In this document: piece after piece, positions 25,369-35,026 of the stretch
Layout of the letters: each line of letters opens with the position of its first letter
Numbering within the stretch: position 1 is the first letter of the stretch
NCBI GenBank assembly: GCA_035559535.1
Contig: DATMBG010000007.1
Coordinates: 1-64,000 of the forward strand
DNA length: 64,000 nucleotides
Reading direction: 5' to 3'
From: Candidatus Limnocylindrales bacterium
GTDB lineage: Bacteria; Moduliflexota; Moduliflexia; Moduliflexales; JAUQPW01
Made by a program: the position numbers and the translations under genes
The notes under the pieces: generated by a model
Seen by the model: only the letters and a program-made list of their open reading frames with translations
The model's database searches: none
What the model was told of the DNA's origin: nothing

Positions 25369-27537
25369 ATGGACGAGCTTATAGAAGTTTTTATAGAAGA
25401 ATCTACAGAGATTTTAGAATCCCTGGATCAAAATCTGTTGAAACTGGAACAACAGATTAACCGGGAAAATCCTGACCCGGAGCTGGTCAATCAAATTTTT
25501 CGTTCCCTCCATACCCTTAAGGGAAACTCCGGTCTCGCCAGTGCCGATAAAATTAAGGAACTGACCCACAAAATGGAGTTCCTTTTAGACCTCCTAAGGA
25601 AGAATAAAATTCGACTAACCGATACCTTCGTAGACTTGTTGTTTAAAGGGGTGGATATGGTAAAAATCCTGTTGAAAGAGGTTTCGACAGGAGTTGATCA
25701 GAAGGTAAATCTGTCTGATCTTCTGACCCAAATAGACCGTCTGATGGAAGGGGAGGTAACTCCAACAGAGAAGAAATCTCCCCTCGATCTTTATCATATT
25801 CCCAAAGAAATAAGCCGGGTCTTAACGGAATACGAAGAAGCGCGTCTCTTAGAGAACATCCAGAAGGGTATACCTATTTATGAACTACTGTTAAATCTTA
25901 AAATAACAGATCTGGAACGGACCATGAGCCAAATCCTTGAAAAGATAAATGGATGGGGAGAGGTCATTGCCAAACTTCCTATTTCAAAATCTTCGAGTAC
26001 CTTTGATCTTCAGCTTAAAGTAATATTCGCCTGTAAATGGAACCTTTCAGAGGTTATGGAGAATTTAAGGAATGTTACAGAACTTCAGTCTACCGATTAC
26101 ATCGTTCAATCGCTTTTACCCGAAGATAAAACTGGAGCGATAAGCCAATCCCCCGTCTCGGCACCCTCTATACCCGTCCAGGAACCCAGATCGATACCTC
26201 TGGAAACTTCTGTATCTATCGAGACTGCCCATGCTAAAGCTGTTGAGGAGCAGAGGAAGCCATTACCTGAAAAGGTGGAAAAACAAATTCCCCTTCAGGA
26301 GCAACCCAAGTCAGTAGTGGGAGGAGGAGAAAAAGAGTCTTTAGAGGCATTGGGAAATACGGTACGGGTCGACATTAAAAAGCTGGATAATCTTATGAAT
26401 ATCGTGGGAGAGTTGGTTTTAGCTAAAGCGCGCTATCAGCAAATAGAAGCACAAATTGAACCCGATCCTAAATTACGTGCATTATGGGATGAATTCAAAA
26501 AGAATAACAAATTTACTTCTAAAAAATTGGAAGATTTGCGGGAGGGGATCTTGCAGGTTCGTATGGTTCCTATTGGTCAGTTGTTTAGTCGATTTCCTCG
26601 AATTGTACGGGACTTAACCCGAACAGGGGATAAAAAAGTCAGACTCATTCTCAAAGGAGAAGATACAGAACTGGATAAGGCTGTTATCGATGAAATGGGA
26701 GAAGTTCTGGTTCATATGATCCGAAATGCTGTGGATCACGGGATTGAACCTATTCCCCTCCGCCTGGAACGGAATAAACCCATCGAAGGAACCCTTATTC
26801 TCAACGCTTATCAAGAAGGAAATCATATCGTTATCGAGGTCGAAGATGATGGGGGCGGTATCGATGTAGATAAACTGACCCAAAGGGCTATAGAACGAGG
26901 GCTTATCGAAAAAGGAGCCCATCTCAGTAAAAGTGAAATTCTAAGTGTTATGATGAGTACAGGGATCTCTACGGCTCAAACCATTACAGATATATCGGGG
27001 CGAGGTGTTGGAATGGATGCGGTTAAAAGTACCCTTTCTAAACTCAAGGGAACCATTGATTTTGAAACCACGCCGGGTCTCGGAACCAAGTTTATCATCA
27101 AACTTCCCCTGACCCTGGCCATCATCCAGGTACTGTTGGTGAAGGTGGCTGATCAGACTTATGCCATCCCCTTAACTTCCGTACTCGAAAGCTTTAAGAT
27201 GACCCGCGATAAAATAGAGTTGATCGATAAACAGGAAGTTACCCAACTTCGGGATATGATCCTCCCCCTCATGCGTCTGACCGACGCCTTTAACCTGCCT
27301 AATTCCCAGAGGAATAAAAACAGTTTTTATGTGGTCGTTGTGGGCCTGGCAGAAAGAAAAATCGGGGTCATTGTAGATGAACTCTTAGATCAACAAGAAA
27401 TTGTCATTAAACCCCTGGGACGGTACCTGGCAGATACCCCGGGGTTTGCAGGTGCTACAACACTAGGAGATGGTCGGGTCGTTCTCATTTTGGATGTTGC
27501 CGGATTGATCGAATCTTTAAATGCAAGATTTCGATAG
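25369..27537 (+). CDS. cheA: Chemotaxis histidine kinase CheA
   Basis: The 722-residue kinase has an Hpt domain with H48 in FRSLHTLKGNSG, then about 250 residues of P2-like or linker sequence. A P3 dimerisation helix pair follows (about 333-420, KLDNLMNIVGELVLAKARY), then the HATPase domain with an N-box at about 445 (HMIRNAVDHGIE), a G1 box VEDDGGGID and a G2 box GRGVGMDA (about 543). A C-terminal CheW-like domain starts at about 582. It has a single Hpt domain and no fused receiver; the receivers are separate genes upstream. The partner CheW follows 26 bp later. No Shine-Dalgarno is evident before the ATG. Confidence 0.94.
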   Translation: MDELIEVFIEESTEILESLDQNLLKLEQQINRENPDPELVNQIFRSLHTLKGNSGLASADKIKELTHKMEFLLDLLRKNKIRLTDTFVDLLFKGVDMVKILLKEVSTGVDQKVNLSDLLTQIDRLMEGEVTPTEKKSPLDLYHIPKEISRVLTEYEEARLLENIQKGIPIYELLLNLKITDLERTMSQILEKINGWGEVIAKLPISKSSSTFDLQLKVIFACKWNLSEVMENLRNVTELQSTDYIVQSLLPEDKTGAISQSPVSAPSIPVQEPRSIPLETSVSIETAHAKAVEEQRKPLPEKVEKQIPLQEQPKSVVGGGEKESLEALGNTVRVDIKKLDNLMNIVGELVLAKARYQQIEAQIEPDPKLRALWDEFKKNNKFTSKKLEDLREGILQVRMVPIGQLFSRFPRIVRDLTRTGDKKVRLILKGEDTELDKAVIDEMGEVLVHMIRNAVDHGIEPIPLRLERNKPIEGTLILNAYQEGNHIVIEVEDDGGGIDVDKLTQRAIERGLIEKGAHLSKSEILSVMMSTGISTAQTITDISGRGVGMDAVKSTLSKLKGTIDFETTPGLGTKFIIKLPLTLAIIQVLLVKVADQTYAIPLTSVLESFKMTRDKIELIDKQEVTQLRDMILPLMRLTDAFNLPNSQRNKNSFYVVVVGLAERKIGVIVDELLDQQEIVIKPLGRYLADTPGFAGATTLGDGRVVLILDVAGLIESLNARFR

Positions 27538-27563
27538 AAACTTAAGCTAAAAATTTAAATACC

Positions 27564-28070
27564 ATGGATAACCTTACTGTTCCCGCATTAAATACAAAAG
27601 AATTACCCTCAGGTGAGGATGAACAGTTACAGCAAGTTTGTTTTAAGCTGGCCGATAGCGAATACGGGATCGATATTTTCCATGTCCGCGAGATTATTAA
27701 ACCTGTGGAAAATATGACGCCGGTCCCCCAGGCTCCCTTTTTTGTAGAGGGAGTCATCGATCTGAGGGGAGACATTATCCCTATTTTAGATCTCAAAAAA
27801 CGGTTTGATCTTGGCAAGACCGAGATGGGAAAATCTACCCGAATTATTGTGGTGAAGCTGGCCGGAACATCAGGTGCAAACACTCTTATCGTAGGCTTTT
27901 TAGTCGATCAGGTAACCGAAGTCCTACGGGTTAAAAAAAGTGAAATCCAGCCGGCTCCCGGTAAGGTGATGGGAATCGACTCCGAGTATATCTGGGGCGT
28001 GGGAAAACGGGCCGGTCGCCTGATCATGCTCCTGGACGTAGAGCGGATGCTTCTGGCCGATACGAAGTAA
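27564..28070 (+). CDS. cheW: CheW-type coupling protein
   Basis: The 168-residue protein is a CheW-like SH3-pair domain. It shows CFKLADSEYGIDIFHVREII (residues about 26-45), VPQAPFFVEGVIDLRGDIIPILDL (about 54-77) and VGFLVDQVTEVLRV (about 109-122). CheW couples CheA to a chemoreceptor, yet no receptor gene is in this operon, so the receptor must be encoded elsewhere. It is the last gene of the operon; a palindromic minisatellite begins at its stop codon. Confidence 0.93.
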   Translation: MDNLTVPALNTKELPSGEDEQLQQVCFKLADSEYGIDIFHVREIIKPVENMTPVPQAPFFVEGVIDLRGDIIPILDLKKRFDLGKTEMGKSTRIIVVKLAGTSGANTLIVGFLVDQVTEVLRVKKSEIQPAPGKVMGIDSEYIWGVGKRAGRLIMLLDVERMLLADTK

Positions 28071-28074
28071 AATC

Positions 28075-28236
28075 GTGGGAGTATGGGAGGTATGGGGGTA
28101 TGGAAGTATGGAAGTGTGGGAGGGTGGAAGTATAAAGGAATATACTTCCCTACCCTTATACCCTCTACTCCTCCATACTCCCATACTCCCATACCTCCCA
28201 TACTCCCATACCCCCATACTTCCCACACGCCCAAAC
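28075..28236. repeat. GTATGGGAG palindromic minisatellite of ~160 bp
   Basis: The left half repeats GGGAGTATGGGAGGTATGGG-type units. The right half repeats the complementary CCCATACTCCCATAC. The whole could fold into one long imperfect hairpin. It fills the gap between cheW and the glycosyltransferase. One frame (from 28075) happens to be open through it, which falsely extends the glycosyltransferase by 54 residues. Confidence 0.85.
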
Positions 28237-29385
28237 TTGAATTACAAAATTGCCCATATCATTACTAAACTGGAGCTGGGGGGGGCTCAACAAAATACCC
28301 TCTATACCCTTGCCCACCTGAACCGTGCTCGGTTTCAACCCATCCTTATAACCGGCCGGGAAGGGGTCTTAATAGAAGATGCCAATCGGCTCCAGGGGGT
28401 TACCCGCTATTATCTTCCCTCGCTGATCCGGGAAGTAAATCCGGTACAGGATTTTAAAGCTTTATTAGAGATCCGGCGGATCCTGATCAAAGAAAAACCG
28501 GTTATTGTTCATACCCATAGTTCCAAAGCCGGAATTGTAGGAAGATGGGCTGCAAAGCTGGCCGGAGTTCCCTTTATTATTCACTCCATCCATGGCTTCG
28601 GGTTCCATGATCATCAAAATTTCCTTCAACAAAAATTTTTTATCTTCCTGGAACGGATCACTTCTCCGATTACAACCCGGTTTATCGCGGTTTCCCGGGC
28701 CAATATAGAAAAGGGAATCGGGTTAAATTTATTTCATTCCTCTCAAGTCTCCTTAATCCGAAGTGGGATCGAAATCGCTTCCTTTCGAGATGTTGTGTTA
28801 GACCGCCCGGTCAAATTAAAAGAACTCGGTCTTCCTCCCGATGTTCCTCTGGTGGGAATGATCGCCTGCTTTAAACCCCAAAAAGCTCCTTTAGATTTCA
28901 TCGAGATGGCTTATTTGGTTCATCAACAAATACCTGAAGCTCACTTTCTGATGGTTGGTGATGGTGAACTTCGCCCTCAGATTGAGGCCCGCATTCAGGC
29001 TCTTCATTTGGCTCAAGTTGTTCACCTGGTTGGCTGGCGGAGAGATGTCCCGGAAATTTTACACCTGCTGAATATCCTGGTTCTAACCTCTTTATGGGAA
29101 GGACTCCCCCGGGTATTTCCTCAAGCCATGGCCGCCGGTGTTCCCATTGTGGCAACTTGTGTAGACGGAGCTCCGGAGGCCGTTAGAGAGGGTCTGAACG
29201 GTTATCTCCTTCCACCAAGGGATATCAAAGGATTGGCCGAAAAAGTTATTTATCTCCTCCGACATCCTGACCTTGCCAGAAAGATGGGCCAGGAAGGAAC
29301 CCGCCTGGTAGATGAATTTGATATCGATGATATGGTTCGACAGCAAGAAGAACTTTATCTGACACTTCTAAATTCTTTTCGTTGA
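28237..29385 (+). CDS. Family 4 glycosyltransferase
   Basis: The 382-residue protein has a GT-B fold: an opening YKIAHIITKLELGGAQQ, an HTHSSKAGIVGRWAAKLAG segment, and a C-terminal domain starting with VGMIACFKPQK. The donor-binding region shows EGLPRVFPQAMAAGVPIVA and GAPEAV. GT4 enzymes transfer sugars from activated donors to lipid, glycan or small-molecule acceptors; the acceptor is unknown. The real N-terminus begins at the TTG at 28237, directly against the repeat, and no Shine-Dalgarno is visible. Confidence 0.88.
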   Translation: MNYKIAHIITKLELGGAQQNTLYTLAHLNRARFQPILITGREGVLIEDANRLQGVTRYYLPSLIREVNPVQDFKALLEIRRILIKEKPVIVHTHSSKAGIVGRWAAKLAGVPFIIHSIHGFGFHDHQNFLQQKFFIFLERITSPITTRFIAVSRANIEKGIGLNLFHSSQVSLIRSGIEIASFRDVVLDRPVKLKELGLPPDVPLVGMIACFKPQKAPLDFIEMAYLVHQQIPEAHFLMVGDGELRPQIEARIQALHLAQVVHLVGWRRDVPEILHLLNILVLTSLWEGLPRVFPQAMAAGVPIVATCVDGAPEAVREGLNGYLLPPRDIKGLAEKVIYLLRHPDLARKMGQEGTRLVDEFDIDDMVRQQEELYLTLLNSFR

Positions 29386-29560
29386 AATTCACGTAATAAA
29401 AGCTACCTTTATATTTAAGATCTCCAGGATGGATAAAATCTTGTAAAAATCCTGGGAAATTATCTCGAGATGCGAAGCTTGATCGGTTCGAAATCGTTTT
29501 GAACCTTCAGGTTTTGGCACAGAGCAGAGTCTTTTAATAGAGACTCAGGAGGAAAAGACG
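29386..29560. other. Intergenic spacer with weak hairpin
   Basis: CCAGGAT at 29424-29430 can pair with ATCCTGG at 29449-29455, which might end the glycosyltransferase transcript; no T-run follows. An AGGAGG precedes the next gene. Confidence 0.25.
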
Positions 29561-30481
29561 ATGAGCAAAGAATCAGTCTTGAAGGGATCTCTTAGGTTGG
29601 TGATAACCCTCGTCATGGTAGTTTCTCTTAGTCAGGTAGCTCAACCGGCCTTTAAACCTGTCATTCATCGTCATGCATCTGATCCGAAAGCCGCCTGGGT
29701 AAATTCTTATCAGATAGAGACCGGAAATGGAGTTATCGTCATCGATACGTCTTTGACGATTTCAGAAGGTAAAGCCATCCGGGCAGAAATAGAGGCTCTG
29801 AAAAAACCCCTTTTAGCCATCCTTCTGACCCACGGTCATCCCGATCATACCAATGGCTTATCCGAAGTACTGGGATCGGATAACGTACCGGTCATAGCTA
29901 CGGAAGGTGTGGATAAAGTTATGAGAACAACCTACACGCCAGAAAGAGAAGAAAGTGGTCGTAAGAGGTTCGGAGAGGAGTGGCCACAAAAGAGAATCTT
30001 TCCGACAAAAACCCTTCGGGACGGAGAATCTATTACCCTGGATGGAGTTACGTTAACGGTTCACGATCTGGGTCCTGGGGAATCCCATAGCGATTCTTAC
30101 TGGGTCCTGGAAGGAGATGAAAAAGTTGCTTTTATCGGGGACGAGGTCATTAATAGAGCCCATGCCTATATGGCCGACGGGCATAGTAGCCAATGGTTGA
30201 AGAATCTGGATCGGTTAAAAACCGAGCTTAAAGATATGAAGACAATTTACCCGGGTCATGGCGAACCAGGTTCCCTGGAAATGCTGGATTGGGAGAAGAC
30301 CTATATTCAGGCTTATAGAGAAGCCGTTAAATCGTTGGCAAAAGGACAACCCACCCTGACCGAGGAAGCTAAGAAGGAGCTCCAGGCCAGGATGGAAGCC
30401 TTTTTACCCAATGCTCCGCTAACCTACCTCATTGTATGGGGAGCCGACCCCATTGCTGCCGAATTGGCCAATGAAAAATAA
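29561..30481 (+). CDS. Exported metallo-beta-lactamase fold hydrolase (paralogue A)
   Basis: The 306-residue protein starts with a signal peptide (residues 1-30) and has the MBL metal motif H91, H93, D95, H96 (LLTHGHPDHTNG). H176 (GESHSDSYW), D194 (FIGDEV) and H233 (YPGHGEPGS) complete the di-metal site. The substrate is unknown. The protein is closely similar over its whole length to the one at 58432-59352, a clear paralogue pair. The gene heads a run of exported redox and ring-cleavage genes, and the intradiol dioxygenase begins 22 bp later. Confidence 0.88.
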   Translation: MSKESVLKGSLRLVITLVMVVSLSQVAQPAFKPVIHRHASDPKAAWVNSYQIETGNGVIVIDTSLTISEGKAIRAEIEALKKPLLAILLTHGHPDHTNGLSEVLGSDNVPVIATEGVDKVMRTTYTPEREESGRKRFGEEWPQKRIFPTKTLRDGESITLDGVTLTVHDLGPGESHSDSYWVLEGDEKVAFIGDEVINRAHAYMADGHSSQWLKNLDRLKTELKDMKTIYPGHGEPGSLEMLDWEKTYIQAYREAVKSLAKGQPTLTEEAKKELQARMEAFLPNAPLTYLIVWGADPIAAELANEK

Positions 30482-30503
30482 ACCGAGAGGAGGATTAAAA
30501 TCT

Positions 30504-31124
30504 ATGAAAAACTCTAAACCCTTTAACCAGACCCGTCGTGAATTTTTGCAAGCTTGTTTTACAATACCGGCTATAGGCGCAATGGTACTACACGATGGGT
30601 TAGAGGTTATTGCCCAGACACAAGAATTACCGCCAACTCCGGCTTGTGGGGATGAGGAGGACCTCACTCCATCCAACGCAGAAGGTCCTTTTTTCAAACC
30701 TAAATCTCCCAGGCGGACTTCGTTACTGGAACCGGGTATTACAGGGACTAAACTCATCGTTACAGGATACGTTCTTTCGACAGATTGTAAGCCGATTACG
30801 GGAGCCCTTTTAGACTTTTGGCATGCAGACGCCAAAGGCGTCTACGATAATGTGGGCTACAAATTGCGAGGCCACCAGTTCTCTGATGAAGCCGGACGCT
30901 ATCATCTGGAAACCATTGTTCCCGGGCTATATCCAGGAAGGACGCGCCACATCCATGTAAAAGTCCAGGCACCCAATAAACCGATTCTGACTACCCAGCT
31001 CTACTTTCCCGGAGAGCAACTTAACCAGACCGATTTTATCTTTAGACCTGAGCTACTCATGAAAGTTCAGGATTCCAACGAAGGCAAGACGGCTACATTT
31101 AACTTTGTTCTGGATGTGAGTTAG
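30504..31124 (+). CDS. Intradiol ring-cleavage dioxygenase-like protein with Tat signal
   Basis: The 206-residue protein has a Tat motif (TRREFLQACF, residues 10-19). The core matches protocatechuate/catechol intradiol dioxygenases: LTPSNAEGPFF, LLDFWHADAKGVYD (residues 102-115), a PGLYPGRTRHIHVKV block and TTQLYFPGE. The Fe(III) ligands are plausibly Y114, Y143 or Y133, H149 and H151. It would cleave a catechol-type ring between the hydroxyls. It lacks an N-terminal dimerisation domain, as do other exported members. The ATG at 30504 has GAGAGGAGG upstream. An upstream in-frame ATG at 30432 lies inside the previous gene and is rejected. Confidence 0.85.
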   Translation: MKNSKPFNQTRREFLQACFTIPAIGAMVLHDGLEVIAQTQELPPTPACGDEEDLTPSNAEGPFFKPKSPRRTSLLEPGITGTKLIVTGYVLSTDCKPITGALLDFWHADAKGVYDNVGYKLRGHQFSDEAGRYHLETIVPGLYPGRTRHIHVKVQAPNKPILTTQLYFPGEQLNQTDFIFRPELLMKVQDSNEGKTATFNFVLDVS

Positions 31125-31139
31125 TAAAACGAGAGCTCT

Positions 31140-32231
31140 ATGAACCAGGATCGTGTTTTCAACGCTAAAAGGCGTAAACTTTTACGGAAGTATATCCCTC
31201 TTAGCGAGAATATAGTCACTCTGGGGCTCTTTGGTATTCTGATAGGTATAAGTCTCTGGGTCTTTGCCCAGAGACACCACTATGATCCTAAAGAGCGGAC
31301 CCTTTCCCCGGAACAACTCCTGCAAAGCTCCCATCCAGAAAAACTGTATACCCCGCCCTTAAAACCCTGGGTGGAGCCGGGGATGGATATCAAACCTGCC
31401 ACCGCCGACCTGGGTATATTTCCCGAGACCATCCTGGATCAGGACTGGCAGCTCGCGTCTCGTTTGAAACAGTTCAATCCGAACAATCTTTTTGAAAAGA
31501 TCGACGGAGAAGCTGAAAAATTCATTCGACAAGGATTTAAGTCGCTGTATTATATCGTATTAAAATCAAAGGATGACGGAAGTGAATTGTCGATTGAGCT
31601 TTTTGATCAGGGTAGTACCACAGGAAGTATAGGGATTTTTTCGGATCATTGGTCCGATGATAAGGAGATTCAACAGAATGGTCCGGTGACCTTTTTCAAA
31701 ACCTCCAACGGAGTCATTGGAAGAAAAGGCAGGTACTTTTTTAGAATAGCCGGAGATCGGGAAAGTGAAAAGATCCGCAAAAAATCCGAACAGGTGGCTG
31801 GAGCCTTTTCCCAATTAGAAGAACCTGAGGAAAGTGTTTCAGAGGAGTTTCAAATCCTCAGCCGGGGGTTGGAGATTCCCTCCAGCCTGATCACATTTCA
31901 AAGTAAGAACGTTTTTCAATTTGATTTTCTCAAAGATTTTTGGTTTGGCCAATTCAATCCCAACGATCCTGCCCGAGCTTTTGTTCATCAAGCGGGGTCC
32001 CCGGAGGAAGCCAAAAAGCTGTTCGAGGAAATCCTCAATGAACAGAGCCTCGACTATGAGAAGGTTGAAGAGACAGTATGGGGGGTCATACTGCAACATA
32101 ATTATTTGAAAAACTATTTTGTGATAAGTCAGCAAGGTTCTTTTATCTTCGGGATTGAAAACCTGGCCGACAAAAACCAAATTCAACCGATCATGGAGAA
32201 ATTTGTAAGGGGGTTTCAGCATGGGCAGTAA
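31140..32231 (+). CDS. DUF6599-like membrane-anchored protein
   Basis: The 363-residue protein has one N-terminal membrane segment (about 26-44) and a large outside domain. NLFEKIDGEAEKFIRQGFKS and LSIELFDQGSTTGSIGIFSD resemble DUF6599, from memory. The function is unknown. It overlaps the DUF362 gene by 11 bp and lies 15 bp after the dioxygenase, so it belongs to a tight operon whose later products are iron-sulfur proteins; a role in the same exported redox complex is inferred. Confidence 0.65.
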   Translation: MNQDRVFNAKRRKLLRKYIPLSENIVTLGLFGILIGISLWVFAQRHHYDPKERTLSPEQLLQSSHPEKLYTPPLKPWVEPGMDIKPATADLGIFPETILDQDWQLASRLKQFNPNNLFEKIDGEAEKFIRQGFKSLYYIVLKSKDDGSELSIELFDQGSTTGSIGIFSDHWSDDKEIQQNGPVTFFKTSNGVIGRKGRYFFRIAGDRESEKIRKKSEQVAGAFSQLEEPEESVSEEFQILSRGLEIPSSLITFQSKNVFQFDFLKDFWFGQFNPNDPARAFVHQAGSPEEAKKLFEEILNEQSLDYEKVEETVWGVILQHNYLKNYFVISQQGSFIFGIENLADKNQIQPIMEKFVRGFQHGQ

Positions 32232-33255
32232 AAAATATCCACATGCAGACTATCAAAAAGAACCTGTAAGCCGGCGAGAGTTTATCAAACAGGGGGTTGC
32301 CGTTGCAGCCATGAGCGCGGCAGCAGGCTATTTGATGCTGGCTCCTGAAAACTACCCTCTCTCATTAAGAGACGTTACCGGCTTACGAAGTCAACCTAAA
32401 GAAAAACCATTTCAATTACCCGATTTTCGGGTCCCCAAGGAAGCCGGGGTTTTTGATATCGGTATAGGCCGGAAGGGAAGTATAGGTGTTAAACTGAGAA
32501 AAGCCCTGGATGCCATTGGTGGAATCACCCGATACATAAAACCCGGAGATGTGGTTCTCATCAAACCCAATGTCGCCTTTGATCGCCCACCCATGTTAGG
32601 AGCCACCACTAATCCGGAGATCATTGAAGAGCTGATCCGTCTTTTATTGGTAGAGGGTCGCGCTCGAGAAGTGCGGGTGGCCGATAATCCCATTGAATCG
32701 CCCGTAGATTGTTTCGCCAAGAGCGGAATTCGTTTAGCTACCGAACGCGCAGGAGGGAAGGTTTATCTTCCGGATAGTAATGCCTTCGAAATTTTGTACA
32801 CCCCTGGTGCCACGTTAATCGAACGATGGCCTTTTTTCAAAAGACCCTTTCAGAATGTAAATAAAGTCATCGGGGTGGCTCCGGTGAAGGATCATAATCT
32901 CTGCTATGCTTCCATGGGAATCAAAAACTGGTACGGGCTCCTGGGGGGTCGCCGGAATCAGTTCCATCAGAATATCCATGAAATTGTCTCGGATCTGTCT
33001 ATCATGATCAAACCAACTTTGACGATTCTGGATGGAACTCGCATTCTAATGAAAAACGGCCCTACCGGAGGCGATCCCTCAGATGTTAAACCGGCAGATG
33101 TGATTATGGCCGGGGTTGATCCGGTCGCCATGGATGCCTGGGCCTTTGAAAATCTTCTGGAACGAAAGGAAAAACTCCCGGAGTATCTTTACAAAGCCGA
33201 GCAAAAGGGAAGCGGAAAGATAGATTTCCGGGGAAGAATCAAGGAGGTTGTATGA
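32221..33255 (+). CDS. DUF362 protein with Tat signal
   Basis: The 344-residue protein starts with a Tat signal (SRREFIKQG, about 17-25, and a hydrophobic [12 protein letters not shown]). The DUF362 core shows [45 protein letters not shown] and a final [14 protein letters not shown]362 proteins often carry or accompany ferredoxin domains; this one has no cysteine cluster of its own but is followed, with an ATGA overlap, by a polyferredoxin. Export implies it works at or outside the inner membrane. Confidence 0.85.
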   Translation: MGSKKYPHADYQKEPVSRREFIKQGVAVAAMSAAAGYLMLAPENYPLSLRDVTGLRSQPKEKPFQLPDFRVPKEAGVFDIGIGRKGSIGVKLRKALDAIGGITRYIKPGDVVLIKPNVAFDRPPMLGATTNPEIIEELIRLLLVEGRAREVRVADNPIESPVDCFAKSGIRLATERAGGKVYLPDSNAFEILYTPGATLIERWPFFKRPFQNVNKVIGVAPVKDHNLCYASMGIKNWYGLLGGRRNQFHQNIHEIVSDLSIMIKPTLTILDGTRILMKNGPTGGDPSDVKPADVIMAGVDPVAMDAWAFENLLERKEKLPEYLYKAEQKGSGKIDFRGRIKEVV

Positions 33256-34898
33256 GTCTATCCAGACCCGTTACCCTTCAAGAAAAAACACGAAAATTCT
33301 TACGCCTCACGCAGGTACGGGTTTTTTCCCAGGTGGTATTCTTCGGATTGTTCCTATTTTCAGTCTGGGCAACCTGGACCTCTCGCCTGGAAGGTTATCC
33401 TGTTTCCAGGCTTTTGGAAATGGATCCCCTGGTTGCAGTTTCTACGGCCTTGTCTACCGGATATATCTACCGGTACCTGGGATGGGCCCTGGGAATTATC
33501 GTACTGACCTTCCTCTTTGGAAGGGTTTTCTGTAACTGGATCTGTCCGTTTGGAACCTTACATCAATTTGTAAATTACCTTTTTAATATCCAACCCAACT
33601 CAAAACGGATCGAGCAAAACCGATATCACCCGGCTCAGTATTTTAAATACGCCATCCTGGTGGTTTTTTTGATTATGGCGGCATTGGGAGCCCTCCAGAT
33701 TGGGCTGTTAGATCCTATTGTCATGATGTATCGGGGTTTTGCAACTTTTGTATCTTCAGCCTGGAACATGCTGATAAGCGCTATAACCCCCCTCTTTGCC
33801 AGGGTCAGAATCGAAGCCTCCTGGTCGGATACTTTAAAGTTCTCTCCGGGTGTAGCCCACAGGGTTTTTGTGGGATCCTTTTGGATTGGTTTATGGTTTC
33901 TCCTTTTTGTAGCTTTAAATCTTTGGAAACCCAGGTTTTTCTGCCGATTCGTTTGTCCTTTGGGAGCTTTTTTGGGGGTACTTGCCCGTTACTCGCTCTT
34001 TAGAATCAATCGAGATGTCACAAAATGCACCGACTGTAACCTGTGCCTGACCCGCTGTGAAGGGGCTGCAGATCCCCAAAGTATGGTCCGAAAAAGCGAG
34101 TGTTTTTCTTGTATGAATTGTATCGACGATTGTCCGGAAGATGCACTCCAATTTACCATGATGGGACTGGATAGGAAACAGGTAGTTGAAGCCCCGGATA
34201 TCTCCCGACGTCGCCTCGTTTTTGCCGGGATTACCGGATTGCTGGCTTTTCCTCTACTTCGAAATAATGGAACCGCCACCGATGAGAATTTCTCTCCCCA
34301 CATGATTCGACCGCCCGGTTCGGTAGCCGAGCCTGAATTTTTAAAAAAATGTATCAAGTGCGATCAGTGTATTAACATGTGCCCCACCAACGTTCTGCAA
34401 CCGGCAACCCTCAAGGAAGGGGGTTTTGAAACGCTCTGGACCCCCGTTATGAATTTCAATATCGGTCATTGCCAGCTTAACTGTACCCTCTGTTCCGAAG
34501 TTTGTCCCACCGGAGCCATTCGTAAAATCACCGTCGCTGAAAAACTGGGTAAGGGTGAGTATACCCAGAAAGGACCCATTGTCCTGGGAACTGCTTTTAT
34601 CAACACCACCCGATGTCTCCCCTGGGCGAACCAGATTCCCTGTGTGGTGTGCGAAGAGGTTTGTCCTGTTTCACCCAAAGCCATACAGACCATCGATGAA
34701 GAAGTCAAAGATGTTTTTGGGAAAAGGGTCATCCTGAATAAACCTTTTATCGTTCCAGATTTATGCATCGGCTGTGGTATCTGCCAGCATGAGTGCCCAG
34801 TTCAGGACGACCCTGCGGTTTATGTAACCGCCATCGGGGAAAGTCGATCCAAGAGCCGCAGACTTTTACTCCATTTCAGGAGTAGTACAAGTAACTGA
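33252..34898 (+). CDS. Membrane polyferredoxin (NapH/NosR-like half fused to multi-[4Fe-4S] domain)
   Basis: The 548-residue protein has an N-terminal membrane part with about four to five helices and two CxxxCP motifs (CNWICP near 93, CRFVCP near 230), as in NapH, NosR and CcoG. The C-terminal half carries six cysteine clusters: [29 protein letters not shown], a spaced cluster ending CVVCEEVCP, and CIGCGIC. This resembles a NapH-NapG fusion. It probably passes electrons between the quinone pool and a periplasmic partner such as the DUF362 protein or the aldo/keto reductase next door. It is coupled to the upstream gene through ATGA. Confidence 0.87.
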   Translation: MSLSRPVTLQEKTRKFLRLTQVRVFSQVVFFGLFLFSVWATWTSRLEGYPVSRLLEMDPLVAVSTALSTGYIYRYLGWALGIIVLTFLFGRVFCNWICPFGTLHQFVNYLFNIQPNSKRIEQNRYHPAQYFKYAILVVFLIMAALGALQIGLLDPIVMMYRGFATFVSSAWNMLISAITPLFARVRIEASWSDTLKFSPGVAHRVFVGSFWIGLWFLLFVALNLWKPRFFCRFVCPLGAFLGVLARYSLFRINRDVTKCTDCNLCLTRCEGAADPQSMVRKSECFSCMNCIDDCPEDALQFTMMGLDRKQVVEAPDISRRRLVFAGITGLLAFPLLRNNGTATDENFSPHMIRPPGSVAEPEFLKKCIKCDQCINMCPTNVLQPATLKEGGFETLWTPVMNFNIGHCQLNCTLCSEVCPTGAIRKITVAEKLGKGEYTQKGPIVLGTAFINTTRCLPWANQIPCVVCEEVCPVSPKAIQTIDEEVKDVFGKRVILNKPFIVPDLCIGCGICQHECPVQDDPAVYVTAIGESRSKSRRLLLHFRSSTSN

Positions 34899-34916
34899 GG
34901 AACGGAGGTTTTGGGA

Positions 34917-35012
34917 CGTGGAGACATTGAGACGCGGAGACTAGGAGACACGGAGACGCGGGGAAATGTCTCAATGTCTCCGCGTCTCCGTGTCCCAAAG
35001 TTCCCGTGTCCC
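34917..35012. repeat. GAGACGCGG palindromic minisatellite
   Basis: The left half repeats GAGACGCGGAGAC and GGAGACACGGAGACGCGG-type units; the right half repeats the complement (GTCTCCGCGTCTCCGTGTCCC). It could fold into a hairpin of about 95 nt. It separates the polyferredoxin gene from the aldo/keto reductase gene. Confidence 0.8.
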
Positions 35013-35026
35013 AGAGGATATTTGCC

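Noticed and set aside
28075-28236. Extension of the glycosyltransferase by 54 residues through the repeat
   Set aside because: The extra residues are repeat-encoded; family sequence begins at the TTG at 28237.
21384-28236. CRISPR array
   Set aside because: The repeats are short, palindromic and lack regular unique spacers; no cas genes are present.
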